This document shows positions 17,398 to 25,773 of a DNA stretch of 64,000 bases, piece by piece; the stretch's first letter is position 1, and each line of letters starts with the position of its first letter. Below the pieces are notes generated by a model, which saw only the letters and a program-made list of their open reading frames with translations, had not been told where the DNA came from and ran no database searches. Source of the stretch: an uncultured Sphaerochaeta sp. (GTDB lineage Bacteria; Spirochaetota; Spirochaetia; Sphaerochaetales; Sphaerochaetaceae); NCBI RefSeq assembly GCF_963676285.1, contig NZ_OY781063.1, forward strand, positions 2,542,001-2,606,000. The letters are read 5' to 3'. Both the position numbers and the translations under genes were made by a program.

Positions 17398-18143
17398 GTC
17401 AGGTCCTCAACATTGCTTGTTTTCGGGACATACATGCCATGGTCTTCCAGGTGTTCAAACACAGAGTGTTTTGTCCCTTGTACAGCAACCAGTCCTGCTT
17501 CCAGTACAAGTACCTGGTCAGCATGTGCAAGGACCTTGTCGATTTCATGGCTGACGATGATAATCGTATGTCCACTTTGCTGCAATGCAAGCAGTGTTTC
17601 CAATACACTTACTGCAGAGCGGTAGTCGAGGTTGGCAAACGGCTCATCAAGAATGATCAGTTTTGGGTCCATGACCAAAATACCAGCTATCGAGAGTTTT
17701 CTTTTCTCCCCTCCACTGAGCGTACGAGGACGCTGGTCCCTCTGGTTCTGGAGGTTCATCAGGGCAAGCACTTCATCCAGTCTTTTCTGTTGTTCGGTTT
17801 CATCCAGAGAGAGGTTTTCCATACCGAAACGGATGTCCTTCTCCACCGTTTGTCCTACTATCTGGGTATCAGCATCCTGAAACACCAAACCTATGGAGCG
17901 AAGTCTTTTTTTCGGATTCTTTGTTACATCCTCTCCCGAGAGGTAGATTGAACCACCGCTAGGTTTCAGTAACCCCTTGAGACAACGCAGAAGGATGCTT
18001 TTTCCAGCTCCATTTGGACCGCTGATAAGCGTGAAGCTTCCTTGGCTGACTGAGAAGCTTATGTCTCCAAGAATTTGCTTGTCCTTGGAAAAGGAGAAGC
18101 TCAAATGTTCGACTGAAAGCAGTACCGGTTGTGTGGTGTTCAT
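17382..18143 (-). CDS. ecfA: Energy-coupling factor ABC ATPase (EcfA/CbiO)
   Basis: This 253-residue ABC ATPase has Walker A GPNGAGKS, Q-loop FQDADTQIV, signature LSGGEKRKLSIA, Walker B LIILDEP and H-loop SHE. The DADTQIV Q-loop region is characteristic of ECF ATPases. Only one ATPase gene is present, so it may form a homodimer or pair with another ATPase encoded elsewhere. It is first gene of a three-gene operon with ecfT and the cyclo-ligase. Confidence 0.92.
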   Translation of the reverse strand: MNTTQPVLLSVEHLSFSFSKDKQILGDISFSVSQGSFTLISGPNGAGKSILLRCLKGLLKPSGGSIYLSGEDVTKNPKKRLRSIGLVFQDADTQIVGQTVEKDIRFGMENLSLDETEQQKRLDEVLALMNLQNQRDQRPRTLSGGEKRKLSIAGILVMDPKLIILDEPFANLDYRSAVSVLETLLALQQSGHTIIIVSHEIDKVLAHADQVLVLEAGLVAVQGTKHSVFEHLEDHGMYVPKTSNVEDLTWLKH

Positions 18144-18152
18144 GACAACCAG

Positions 18153-18181
18153 ACTGTAACAGATGGGGGTTGTTTCGGCAA
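18153..18181 (-). promoter_or_regulatory. Promoter of the ecfA operon, near-leaderless
   Basis: Reading leftward, TTGCCG (18181-18176), 17 bp, TACAGT (18158-18153). The predicted start is near 18146, three bases before the ecfA ATG, and no ribosome binding site is visible. Confidence 0.4.
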
Positions 18182-18207
18182 GATTCCCCTGTTTTTCCCA
18201 AAAGGTG

Positions 18208-18237
18208 TTGACAAGTGTGAGAGAATTAGGGTATACA
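18208..18237 (+). promoter_or_regulatory. Promoter of tRNA-Phe
   Basis: Consensus TTGACA (18208-18213), 18 bp, TATACA (18232-18237), predicted start near 18244, seven bases before the tRNA. Confidence 0.75.
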
Positions 18238-18250
18238 AGATGACGTTGAC

Positions 18251-18323
18251 GCCGCTTTAGCTCAGTTGGTAGAGCAAAGGACTGAAAATCCTTGTGTCCT
18301 CAGTTCAATTCTGAGAGGCGGCA
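18251..18323 (+). tRNA. tRNA-Phe (anticodon GAA)
   Basis: A 73-nt cloverleaf: acceptor GCCGCTT pairing with AGGCGGC (one G-U), D-arm GCTCAGTTGGTAGAGC, anticodon loop CTGAAAA with GAA, T-arm CTCAG/CTGAG around TTCAATT, discriminator A. CCA is not encoded. The last gene before the prophage-bearing locus. Confidence 0.97.
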
Positions 18324-18332
18324 AAACAAAGA

Positions 18333-18368
18333 GCTCCCTGTCCTATACGGATGGGGAGTTTTTCTTTT
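18333..18368 (+). terminator. Intrinsic terminator of tRNA-Phe
   Basis: An 11-bp stem (GCTCCCTGTCC with GGATGGGGAGT, three G-U pairs) and a 5-base loop, followed by TTTTCTTTT. Confidence 0.88.
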
Positions 18369-18392
18369 GGGGACGGCATGGGCTTGGCTGAT

Positions 18393-18487
18393 TCAATGAC
18401 GCGGTTTCTTGATATGGACAGAATCATTGGGGATTCCTGTAAAGATTCCTAATGGTTGTTTTGTCCAAAGTCTATTTATGGAAAAAT
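18393..18487 (-). pseudogene. Severed 3' end of the TOPRIM gene
   Basis: Read leftward from the prophage junction, this stretch continues the reading frame of the TOPRIM gene at 54595-55014. Joining the two flanks at the shared AAAAT gives ...ERHDF then SINRLWTKQP and further codons, 29 new residues in all, before TGA at 18395-18393. The intact host gene would have encoded about 169 residues. The fragment has no start or promoter of its own. It is direct evidence that the prophage split the gene. Confidence 0.88.
18483..18487. repeat. Left copy of the 5-bp target duplication AAAAT
   Basis: AAAAT immediately precedes the left prophage end TGTACAATCC. The same five bases follow the right end at 54595-54599. 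A 5-bp duplication is what MuA-family transposition leaves. Confidence 0.9.
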
Positions 18488-18564
18488 TGTACAATCCAAA
18501 ATTTTTGAACAAAAAATCCAGACTTTTGAACACACAATCCCGAAATAAATGAACAATTTATACC
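18488..18564. promoter_or_regulatory. Left prophage end with spaced transposase-binding repeats
   Basis: From TGTACAATCC inward, a unit containing TGAACA and ending ATCC recurs: TGAACA at 18506, 18527 and 18550, and ATCC/TACC ending at 18497, 18519, 18540 and 18564. The 21-24 bp period fits the roughly 22-bp sites bound by MuA at Mu ends. Related blocks occur at the right end. Confidence 0.6.
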
Positions 18565-18922
18565 GTGTTTTTCCGTGCTTTACTTGGTAATAGCGTGTTT
18601 TTAAACAGCTCTTGAAGGGTTCCTAAACACTATGTAAGAGGCTGATCCAAACCTGCTTCACCATGTGGTGCCATGGGAGGCAAAGAGGCTCCTGAATGTT
18701 CCTATCTTTGCAGAGAAAAAATATAGATAAATCTATAATAAACAAGGTCTTGGTATGGCTATTTGACAAGGTATTTGCTATACTGTAGTTGGTTAGTTCT
18801 ACCGTTTTTATGAGGATGATCTAGCATAGCTTACATCCCTCTTTTCTTGCACAATTCTATCCCAAATCCATTGATTTTATAAAATCTGCCGGTAAATCCT
18901 GAGCTGATAAATGTAGGCTAAC
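18565..18922. other. Non-coding left-end stretch of the prophage
   Basis: No credible gene of any length was found on either strand here. The sequence is AT-rich from 18715 on. It lies between the transposase-binding sites and the early-operon terminator. Confidence 0.5.
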
Positions 18923-18938
18923 TACCTTTTAAAAGGTA
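18923..18938. repeat. 16-bp perfect palindrome
   Basis: TACCTTTTAAAAGGTA reads the same on both strands. It lies 13 bp outside the early-operon terminator. It could be a protein-binding site; no function is assigned. Confidence 0.6.
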
Positions 18939-18950
18939 ATAAGCACATAG

Positions 18951-18975
18951 AAAAACCGGCCCTGGTGGACCGGCT
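18951..18975 (-). terminator. Terminator of the leftward early operon
   Basis: On the minus strand GCCGGTCC-ACCA-GGGCCGGT forms an 8-bp stem (with G-U pairs) followed by TTTTTC. It lies 35 bp after the last early gene. Confidence 0.82.
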
Positions 18976-19009
18976 AAACCTCTTTATCTGTTTATTGTTG
19001 GTAGATCAT

Positions 19010-19330
19010 TTATCCTATAGATAACTCCTCATTTTTTAGATTTGCTCTATCTAGTATTTCAAAGTTAGTATCAGATTCTATGACAAGCCTTTTTAACTCA
19101 TTCTCTATATATTTGATCTGTTCAATGACTGATGCATGTAGTTGATCGGATCTCTTTAGCAATGCTAGGTCTATTGAGATGTTTCTCTTGGCCTTTTTCT
19201 CAAGCCATCTCACATACTCATAGTGCCATACTTCAATTTGGGAGAAAGTATGTATCCCATCGCCGACAAACCGGGTACTTGGTTCCCTGGTTTCCTTTTC
19301 ATAGTAGAGCATCATTTCAGTCTTTTCCAT
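19010..19330 (-). CDS. Phage early protein of unknown function
   Basis: This 106-residue, charged protein is not recognised. It begins MEKTEMMLYYEKETREPS and has a WHYEYVRWLEKKAK segment near residue 40, both resembling the protein encoded just upstream, so the two may be partial paralogues. The ATG at 19330 overlaps the upstream stop (TGATG) with GGAGGTG ahead of it; an upstream in-frame ATG at 19357 would lie inside the previous gene. Last gene of the early operon. Confidence 0.65.
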   Translation of the reverse strand: MEKTEMMLYYEKETREPSTRFVGDGIHTFSQIEVWHYEYVRWLEKKAKRNISIDLALLKRSDQLHASVIEQIKYIENELKRLVIESDTNFEILDRANLKNEELSIG

Positions 19331-19737
19331 CACTTCACCTCCAGCTCCCTGCCACACTTTGGGCAGTATTTGATGGGAACCAGCTTGGAATCACTCAAGT
19401 TGTCTTCATCCTCACGGATGACAATGTTGGGAGAATTTGGTGATACATAGAGACTTAAATTGAAATCATTCACCCCATCATCACCCAGATATTCAAGCGA
19501 TCCTTCGAGCAACATTTTTGCTTCATGTTTTCCAACAAATGATGGATTGCAATACTCGCAACCTTTACCACTCAGCAAGCGGTAATAGGCTTCAACCTTG
19601 GATTCTAGCCAGTCGATATAACCTTGGTTCCAGTTGCAGTCAACACTACCATTTTGAACCATCTCGTTGTAACTATCATCAACTGATGAATGGCCGGACT
19701 CTCGTTCATATTTTTTCATCAAATCAGTCTTTTCCAT
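19330..19737 (-). CDS. Phage early protein with C-terminal zinc-ribbon-like CPKC
   Basis: This 135-residue protein is not recognised. The N-terminus (MEKTDLMKKYERESGHSS ... YIDWLESK) resembles its downstream neighbour. It has CEYC near residue 61 and ends YCPKCGREL, two cysteine pairs that could bind zinc. A GGAG site precedes the ATG. Small proteins of this style are common in early regions of phages and probably act on host processes; no specific role can be given. Confidence 0.7.
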   Translation of the reverse strand: MEKTDLMKKYERESGHSSVDDSYNEMVQNGSVDCNWNQGYIDWLESKVEAYYRLLSGKGCEYCNPSFVGKHEAKMLLEGSLEYLGDDGVNDFNLSLYVSPNSPNIVIREDEDNLSDSKLVPIKYCPKCGRELEVK

Positions 19738-19798
19738 AACAATTACTCCATCTTCTTTCTAGGTGTTTAAATATCCATTAAACAGTTTATAAAACCGT

Positions 19799-20002
19799 TT
19801 AATCCTCAATGATCTGGGCTTTCGATATCTCGTTCTCTGGGACATCAAGATCAACATACACGGAACCCTTGTACTCATAATGCACCTGGTACAATCCATC
19901 TTCTCCTGCAAATGCAGAAATCAGATGGACCTTCTTTCCTCTCCATTTGATCCAGAGGCCAACCCAGAGGTTACTGCTGTCTAATGTCTTTTTACTAATC
20001 AT
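19799..20002 (-). CDS. Small phage early protein, unknown
   Basis: This 67-residue soluble protein is not recognised. It starts MISKKTLDSSNLWVGLWIKW and has an alternating-strand look suggesting a small beta barrel or SH3-like fold. It lies 12 bp after the two-helix membrane gene, in the early operon. The 60 bp downstream are rich in GTTTA repeats. Confidence 0.6.
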   Translation of the reverse strand: MISKKTLDSSNLWVGLWIKWRGKKVHLISAFAGEDGLYQVHYEYKGSVYVDLDVPENEISKAQIIED

Positions 20003-20014
20003 TCGATATTCCCC

Positions 20015-20170
20015 TTATGCCGCAGCCAGGGGAAGCAACACCATTGTGGTTCCCAAGACAAATAGTGACATACCAAACCGGTATATCCTTATCCTGAACA
20101 AGCAGCTCAACATGATGAGTAAACCGCCTATCAGGAAAATAAATAAACCCATGGCTCTTATAAAATTCAT
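20015..20170 (-). CDS. Tiny two-helix membrane protein (51 residues)
   Basis: A short frame with a GGAGG site 5 bp ahead of its ATG encodes two hydrophobic helices (GLFIFLIGGLLIML and MSLFVLGTTMVLLPLAAA) separated by a short basic turn, CLFRIRIYRF. It lies between the 231- and 67-residue genes with no large gaps. A longer frame on the same strand (19995-20237) overlaps it but has no ribosome binding site and an unconvincing composition. Possible roles include superinfection exclusion or membrane signalling; neither is supported directly. Confidence 0.65.
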   Translation of the reverse strand: MNFIRAMGLFIFLIGGLLIMLSCLFRIRIYRFGMSLFVLGTTMVLLPLAAA

Positions 20171-20187
20171 AAAACCTCCAATTGAAA

Positions 20188-20883
20188 TTAAAATAGAGCA
20201 AGTTGAGGATCAAAATTTTCTGGTTCTTTCTCTTCAATATTTTCTTGGCGAAAGACAGGTAGATTCACAACTTCACGTTCTACGAGCCAGTCGAACATTT
20301 CCGGATAGGTAATGGTTGTATAAGGAGAGACCCCAATAACAGAGGGCCTTGTGCCAATTAGCCTTGCCCATTGCAGACAGCTTGCAGTCGAAGGAAGATC
20401 CATTCCAGGAATGTCATACCAATCCCTGAAAGTCTGCTCCTCAATCGGTTGATCTGTTTCTGGCAATTTTCGATCGGCTATCCTATAAATCAGCCAATCC
20501 TTAACAAGCTGCCGTTCCAGTAAAGCCCTTACATTTTCGATACTTCCACCGTTATGCATAATCTTTCTTGTTTTCCAGAAATGCTTAACTTCTCTTGGTT
20601 GTGTGAACGATAGATAATTCAGGTACTGTTGCCTAATCCAGCCAAACTCCTCCAGGAAGGAGGCGAGCGATGTCCAATGAACTCTATACTCTCCTCCAAT
20701 CCAGAAAGCGTCCAACCTACAAAGCTTCATCAGATCACCGGCTTGTCCGGGGGTTATGCCCAATATTGCAGCTGACTCGCGTCTGCTAAAAAAGCGACGT
20801 CCTTGTTCAACGGCAAGTTTAAGCATTTCTTCAGAAGATAGGACACCAATCTCCAAATCAAGTTCATCACTCACACACACCAC
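20188..20883 (-). CDS. Phage protein with excisionase/MerR-like DNA-binding domain
   Basis: In this 231-residue protein, residues about 30-75 (FSRRESAAILGITPGQAGDLM ... WIGGEYRVHWTSLASFLEEFG) look like a winged helix of the excisionase/MerR type. The rest is not recognised. It starts at GTG 20883 directly after the DUF3164 stop; another in-frame GTG at 20874 is also possible. Position in the early operon suggests a regulator. Confidence 0.6.
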   Translation of the reverse strand: MVCVSDELDLEIGVLSSEEMLKLAVEQGRRFFSRRESAAILGITPGQAGDLMKLCRLDAFWIGGEYRVHWTSLASFLEEFGWIRQQYLNYLSFTQPREVKHFWKTRKIMHNGGSIENVRALLERQLVKDWLIYRIADRKLPETDQPIEEQTFRDWYDIPGMDLPSTASCLQWARLIGTRPSVIGVSPYTTITYPEMFDWLVEREVVNLPVFRQENIEEKEPENFDPQLALF

Positions 20884-21501
20884 CTATTGCATACTTGCCA
20901 GATCAAGATTGACCATCAAATATTTGCCTTCACTATCCCGCCTGTAGACCCTGAAATATTGCTTGGACACAACCGTCTGGAGGCTGTCAGAAATGATGTC
21001 CATCGCTTTCTTCCATTCCTCATCATCAATGTTCAGCCTCCGGAGATTAACGATGCTGCGAATATCCATATGTCCCGATTGGTTGATGGCGAACGCCTGG
21101 TCGATGATTACCTTGAGGTTGGCGTTGGTACCTTCTGCCCAGCGCTCAATGCAGCTGTCGATCACCTGCTTTGCAATGTGGATTTTCTCATCGAAAGATT
21201 GGTACTCATTCATTGCAACGACGATCCTTACAGCCCCATCGAAGGAGCTGACCATCAGGTTCTCTTTCTTCCCCCCCAGGGTGATCTGGTATTGATCAGC
21301 AAGAACCTGTTGTAGTTCGGCTATCATGGCCATAACCTCTGCCTTCGTCTCTATCATTTGATGCCTAAGGTCCATGACCTTGCTGAATGCCAGATTGACA
21401 GTCTGGTCTTTTATCAGGTCGTATGGCTTGATAAGGTCCTCAGGAACGAGGTTCCCCTTGCTGTTCTGATAATAGGTCTTGCCATCAATTTCCTTTTTCA
21501 T
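20884..21501 (-). CDS. DUF3164 family protein
   Basis: This 205-residue protein matches the DUF3164 family, typical of Mu-like phages: opening GKTYYQNSKGNLVPEDLI, a central KENLMVSSFDGAVRIVVAMNE strand set, and IRSIVNLRRLNIDDEEWKKAMDII near the C-terminus. Function is unknown. It overlaps gemA by 17 bp and has an AAGGAG site. Confidence 0.85.
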   Translation of the reverse strand: MKKEIDGKTYYQNSKGNLVPEDLIKPYDLIKDQTVNLAFSKVMDLRHQMIETKAEVMAMIAELQQVLADQYQITLGGKKENLMVSSFDGAVRIVVAMNEYQSFDEKIHIAKQVIDSCIERWAEGTNANLKVIIDQAFAINQSGHMDIRSIVNLRRLNIDDEEWKKAMDIISDSLQTVVSKQYFRVYRRDSEGKYLMVNLDLASMQ

Positions 21502-21979
21502 TTGCTGCTCCTTCGCTTTTCTGTTTTTTATCCAATCGGTTGATCCATCCGATTACCTTGCGCAACTCTTTGCCTGTAAGGCGATGTAGTTCGGTTTTTC
21601 CTATTGTTGCCTTGCAGAATCCCGAAACACGATTTTCCCATCCTTTTCCCAGAACAGCTTTCGCCCGCCTTTCAATCTGTCGGATGACTGCATATTTCTC
21701 TCGGCGCTCCGGTGGTGGATTGTATGGATAAGCCTTGGAGAATCCTGCACGGTCAAACAGTTGATCAACCTTCCGAAGTTGTTCATCCGTCATCGCCGTA
21801 CACGAGCTTTCTCCTGTAAGTTCCATGAGTAATTCCCTATATTTGCAATCCCTCATGGGATTAGAGAATTTGCTTCCACAAGTACATTCCTTTCCAAAGA
21901 AAAATTTTCCACAGTCATGGCAGACACGTGCTTTCTGCTTTGCAAGATGAATTCTGGTAATCAAGGTGCTTCTACTCAT
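21485..21979 (-). CDS. GemA-like regulatory protein (Mu gp16 / DUF1018)
   Basis: In this 164-residue protein the C-terminal half (LTGKELRKVIGWINRLDKKQK) is the signature of the Mu GemA/gp16 family. An N-terminal zinc-ribbon-like segment, CHDCGKFFFGKECTCGSKF, precedes it. Mu GemA modulates host gene expression and DNA topology; the same is only inferred here. The start overlaps the upstream gene by four bases. Confidence 0.82.
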   Translation of the reverse strand: MSRSTLITRIHLAKQKARVCHDCGKFFFGKECTCGSKFSNPMRDCKYRELLMELTGESSCTAMTDEQLRKVDQLFDRAGFSKAYPYNPPPERREKYAVIRQIERRAKAVLGKGWENRVSGFCKATIGKTELHRLTGKELRKVIGWINRLDKKQKSEGAANEKGN

Positions 21980-22446
21980 TTCTTCTCCTTCGGCCTGGAC
22001 ATGACAGGCCTTACAATCTCATTCGAGATCATGCGATACAGTGATTCCCTGTGGATTGACCCTATACGGTTGATAAATCTGGCAGTGAGCCAGGTATGGC
22101 ACAAATCGATTGCATATCGAATTGGAACATCGGCTGTAAGAGCCAATTGCTTGGCGGTAAAGGTGTGAAGGATTCTTGCTGCTTTCCAGGCTCTATCAGC
22201 TTTGGCAGCTCCTACTTGCACCCTGCCTGTTGAGCGATACACATGCCCATCAAATTCAATCGCTTGTTGCTTGAGCATTTTTGCTATTGCGTAATCGAAT
22301 GTGTTACGTTTGATATCGGCAAAAACCTCATGCATCTGGGCACGCGTGACTCCTGCTTGCCCGGACGCCTGTATGTATTTCAGCAATTGTCGTGCAAATA
22401 CAGGCGTACCAAAGGCAAGTGCTCTGTCTTCCTTACTTAACAGCAA
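21976..22446 (-). CDS. Phage early protein, winged-helix-like, unknown
   Basis: This 156-residue basic protein is not firmly recognised. Residues about 15-70 (FARQLLKYIQASGQAGVTRAQ ... IEFDGHVYRSTGR) have the spacing of a winged helix. It lies between the MuB and GemA homologues, where Mu-like phages carry small DNA-related proteins. It overlaps both neighbours slightly, so translation is probably coupled. Confidence 0.65.
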   Translation of the reverse strand: MLLSKEDRALAFGTPVFARQLLKYIQASGQAGVTRAQMHEVFADIKRNTFDYAIAKMLKQQAIEFDGHVYRSTGRVQVGAAKADRAWKAARILHTFTAKQLALTADVPIRYAIDLCHTWLTARFINRIGSIHRESLYRMISNEIVRPVMSRPKEKK

Positions 22447-23356
22447 GGGTGACCTCCTTTGTCAGTTCTGTGATTCCTGATGCATTCATTGCTGATACGA
22501 TCCGATGAGCGTCGTTGACCATGATTCTGAAATCTCCACGGCAACGCTTAAGCAGCAATGTCTTCATCTTCTCATCGCCTCCAAGGTCAATTCCGACTGC
22601 ATCCTTGTAAAACACACCCACATCAAACGGAGAAAGCGGTGAGAAAATTACTGGCTTGCTTCTGACTCGTGACTCCAGGCGGGGGAGCGAAGTCATCTTG
22701 GTGGCTAGGGTGTGTTCCCCTACGAGCATGATTGGGACGCCGCAGACCTCATTCAGCCCACGCAGAGATTCAAGATATTTGATGGGAAGCCTGTCAGCCT
22801 CATCGATGACAATCAAACGACGGTATACACAAGTAGCAGTCTTGATCGTCTCCATATTTTTGGCGAACGTACGGTTTGGAACTGCATTGAACTCATGCAC
22901 AATCTGTTGCATCAGCATGTTGAGCGTATATCCCTCAACATAGAGAACATAGATTGCTCGTTCATTGATGCTGCAGAAGTGCTGGATTGCAGTGGTCTTC
23001 CCGTATCCAGCGTGACCCATCACCACACCGATCGAGGCATTCAAGGTTGTCGTGGGATCCAGCAAATCCTTAGCAAGGGTGTCGATGGCGATGACGTTCT
23101 GTGTAGTAATGAACCGATATGGATCAACCCTAAAGTTTCCAGTTGATGTGTTACCCGATGGCTCCAGGTCAGCATCCTCTTTCCTGAGAAGTCCATGGGA
23201 GACCATCGACTCGATTAATTCGATCTCTCGTTGCTGCCATCCTGAGTAATTGTGAGATGCAACGAGGCTCAATTGACTTGCAGATACTCCTAAGCTATCT
23301 GCAACCTTGTTCATGCTCAATCCCGATTTCTCAATCCCACGCTTCAATGTAATCAT
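22433..23356 (-). CDS. MuB-like AAA+ transposition activator
   Basis: This 307-residue protein has an N-terminal HTH (MNKVADSLGVSASQLSLVAS) followed by an AAA+ core with Walker A GHAGYGKT at residues 114-121 and Walker B LIVIDEAD around 185. In Mu, MuB binds target DNA, delivers it to MuA and gives target immunity. HTH plus ATPase in this order is the MuB arrangement. It overlaps the transposase by four bases. Confidence 0.92.
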   Translation of the reverse strand: MITLKRGIEKSGLSMNKVADSLGVSASQLSLVASHNYSGWQQREIELIESMVSHGLLRKEDADLEPSGNTSTGNFRVDPYRFITTQNVIAIDTLAKDLLDPTTTLNASIGVVMGHAGYGKTTAIQHFCSINERAIYVLYVEGYTLNMLMQQIVHEFNAVPNRTFAKNMETIKTATCVYRRLIVIDEADRLPIKYLESLRGLNEVCGVPIMLVGEHTLATKMTSLPRLESRVRSKPVIFSPLSPFDVGVFYKDAVGIDLGGDEKMKTLLLKRCRGDFRIMVNDAHRIVSAMNASGITELTKEVTLAVK

Positions 23357-25473
23357 AAGATTTCCTCCTTGATCCTTAGCTCATAATTTGTCCAAAAATC
23401 CAAATACTCCTCGTACTCGGATGATTCCCTGTAATTACGTGCCCAGTTCTTATCTTTCTCTGAAAGCGGGCACCCAGCGATGATCATGTCAAGACACCAT
23501 TGGTATCTCTCCCAGCTCGTGTGATGGAGGGGAAGAAAGGGTAGTGCTTTACGAAATTCTTTCTCTTCGGTTGATTCTTTTTCCGGGGATATCGGGGCTT
23601 GGTCCTGTGAAGTTTCATCCTCAGGAGCTGTGTACTTCACAGATCCGATTGACTTGGTTATTGCATTGAAGACTTCAGTGACAGCCCTGATCTGTCGGTT
23701 CTTGTCGCACATGGCTTCCACCATGCTGACTTCATCCAACATCTCAATCTTCTTGACCGGCTCGAGCTTCCTTGCCTCACCCTTTACGATTGCATAGCAG
23801 AGTCCTGTATACTTTGAGTACCTGACTTCAACATATTCACCGTCATGGCTCCACAGGCCCGTATCAAGCAAATCAGAACCAGAGGCTGAGAGCTCTTCTC
23901 CCTGATACCATATTCCGTTGACCAATACCCTTCCTCGTTGGATTTTTGCTTTCTTGCGATCTGCAGTAATCAACTCGATTCGGTACAGTTCCTTTGGTTC
24001 ATATTTCTTCAGCTTGAACCCTTCAGCCTCATCAATCTCAAGCCGATGCCGTGGGGACATCTTCAAGGTCGAGTGCTTGGTTTCCTCGTACTCAGCCAGG
24101 ACTTGCACAACCACTGTCATGAACTGTTCAAAGGACAGGAGCTCGCACTTTTCTTTCTGTTTTTCGAGTCTTGCGCGTTCAACCTCGTCGACAGCTGCAG
24201 CAGCCCCTGGAGTGGCACATCGTCCAGGCAACATCTTGTCATCAAGCATCGACTCAAGGGTTCTGAAGAAACGTTCAATAGGCTTGGTTTTTGCATTCTT
24301 TACATTTGCGTAAATCCTGCGATGCTTGGCTTTCCATTCTTCAGCAGAAGAAGCGAGATCAATGACCTTGTTCTCATCCTCGTCGGCGATCACATAGGTA
24401 CCATCTGGAGCTCGGTAAAGATCCGTTACATCCTTGGTATTGATTCCATCGCGCAGGAGATCATCAACCATCGATGTAATGGCCTTGCTGCACTCGCTGC
24501 TGCCGTTGTCGTTGTAGGTGCAATCCGGACGACCGAACCGATAGAGACCGAACCTGAGCGCATCACGGACGGTGGTGGCGTTGTAATGGTTTTCGGCAAA
24601 GGCGATTCCATAGATAAGCCTTGTTTTCATATCCAGCCACAGGTAACACTCCGGCCTCCATATGCGTCCTGTATTGTAGTCTGCAACCCAATAGTCAAAA
24701 ATGTGCTGATCACCTACCACTACCTGGAATGGAGCAAGCAAGGAAAGGTCTCGGGCGATATAGAAGTAATTGTCCAATGCCCTGCGTCCACCCATAGCCT
24801 TTTCAACAAGGAGGTGATGGATATCATCCAGGATTGTATAGGCGCTCGATCTGCTGCCTATCGACCACCCTTTCTTCTCTGCTTCTTTCTGACAGGCCTT
24901 CCATGCTGCAGATTTGGAGCAAGTCCCAATTTCTGACATTGCCTGCAGGTAGAACGATTTCAGATATTCGATGGCTGCAGCATCCCACTTGGTGTTCCTT
25001 CCAGATTTCCGGATCACCTGTACTGTTCCATGGACTGCTACTTCATTTTCAATCCGCCTGACAGTAGAAATACTCACCCCGTTTATCCTGGCAACCTTCG
25101 CAATCCACTGTGTCTTGGTGAGAGTGGGAGGGCAGTCCTTGATCATTGCGGAGATCATCAGGCGCTTGCGCTGTGCATCGGTGAGAGCAGCTCCGATATT
25201 GGCAACTGTTGCAGGGGCATCAGATGCATCAAGAGTTTTCGCAGAAGGCACCATAGCCGTTACGGCCGAGCGATTAGCCACAACAACCGGGGATGTTGCC
25301 CTGATCTTCATCTGCCAATCAGAAGGAAGGGATCCAATGTAGATTTCAAGACTTCTCCCATCCTTCATGCGTGACTTGATGTTCATGTCTTTCTTGATTT
25401 TCAGCTGTACCGTTCTTGTGCTTTTTCCCAAGGCTTTGGCAATGGCTTTTACTGTTATCCATCCGTCACTCAT
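23353..25473 (-). CDS. Mu-type DDE transposase (MuA homologue)
   Basis: This 706-residue protein has an N-terminal MuA-type winged helix (WITVKAIAKALGKSTRTVQLK), further end-binding helices, then an RNase H-fold core with candidate catalytic residues D255 (VVGDQHIFD), D322 (NDNGSSECS) and E400 (KTKPIERFFRTLE), and a beta-barrel Mu C-terminal domain. It pairs with the MuB homologue to integrate and replicate the phage by transposition. The order, size and the 5-bp duplication at the prophage ends agree. Confidence 0.95.
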   Translation of the reverse strand: MSDGWITVKAIAKALGKSTRTVQLKIKKDMNIKSRMKDGRSLEIYIGSLPSDWQMKIRATSPVVVANRSAVTAMVPSAKTLDASDAPATVANIGAALTDAQRKRLMISAMIKDCPPTLTKTQWIAKVARINGVSISTVRRIENEVAVHGTVQVIRKSGRNTKWDAAAIEYLKSFYLQAMSEIGTCSKSAAWKACQKEAEKKGWSIGSRSSAYTILDDIHHLLVEKAMGGRRALDNYFYIARDLSLLAPFQVVVGDQHIFDYWVADYNTGRIWRPECYLWLDMKTRLIYGIAFAENHYNATTVRDALRFGLYRFGRPDCTYNDNGSSECSKAITSMVDDLLRDGINTKDVTDLYRAPDGTYVIADEDENKVIDLASSAEEWKAKHRRIYANVKNAKTKPIERFFRTLESMLDDKMLPGRCATPGAAAAVDEVERARLEKQKEKCELLSFEQFMTVVVQVLAEYEETKHSTLKMSPRHRLEIDEAEGFKLKKYEPKELYRIELITADRKKAKIQRGRVLVNGIWYQGEELSASGSDLLDTGLWSHDGEYVEVRYSKYTGLCYAIVKGEARKLEPVKKIEMLDEVSMVEAMCDKNRQIRAVTEVFNAITKSIGSVKYTAPEDETSQDQAPISPEKESTEEKEFRKALPFLPLHHTSWERYQWCLDMIIAGCPLSEKDKNWARNYRESSEYEEYLDFWTNYELRIKEEIL

Positions 25474-25742
25474 CCGACTGCCTCCTCTCCATAGGTTGGG
25501 CGGTTGTATATGACATCGAGCAATGGAGTAATGGTTTTTGCCGATGCCTCAAGCATCTTCCAATCCGGGAAGCCTAGGATCGCTGCGATCTTTGCCTGGA
25601 CAGGAGCTGATTTTTTCCTTCCTGTCAGTATCAGGTTGACCATGGTCACTGATACTCCGCATTGCTCTGCAAGCTTTGATTGACTCAGTTTCATCTTGCT
25701 AAGACGAAGGACAATGAATGTGTGGATGTATCCTTTCATCAT
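25470..25742 (-). CDS. Ner-like HTH protein
   Basis: This 90-residue protein has a helix-turn-helix, QSKLAEQCGVSVTMVNLILTG, of the Cro/CI or Ner class, directly upstream of the transposase with a four-base overlap. In Mu, Ner damps early transcription. That role is inferred from position and fold. An AGGAGG site lies ahead of the ATG. Confidence 0.75.
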   Translation of the reverse strand: MMKGYIHTFIVLRLSKMKLSQSKLAEQCGVSVTMVNLILTGRKKSAPVQAKIAAILGFPDWKMLEASAKTITPLLDVIYNRPTYGEEAVG

Positions 25743-25773
25743 CTGGAAACCTCCTGTTGCGTTCTCATAAAAA

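Noticed and set aside
19995..20237. 80-residue minus-strand frame overlapping the 51-residue gene
   Set aside because: It has no ribosome site and overlaps the 231-residue gene by 50 bp. The 51-residue frame has a GGAGG site and clean helices.
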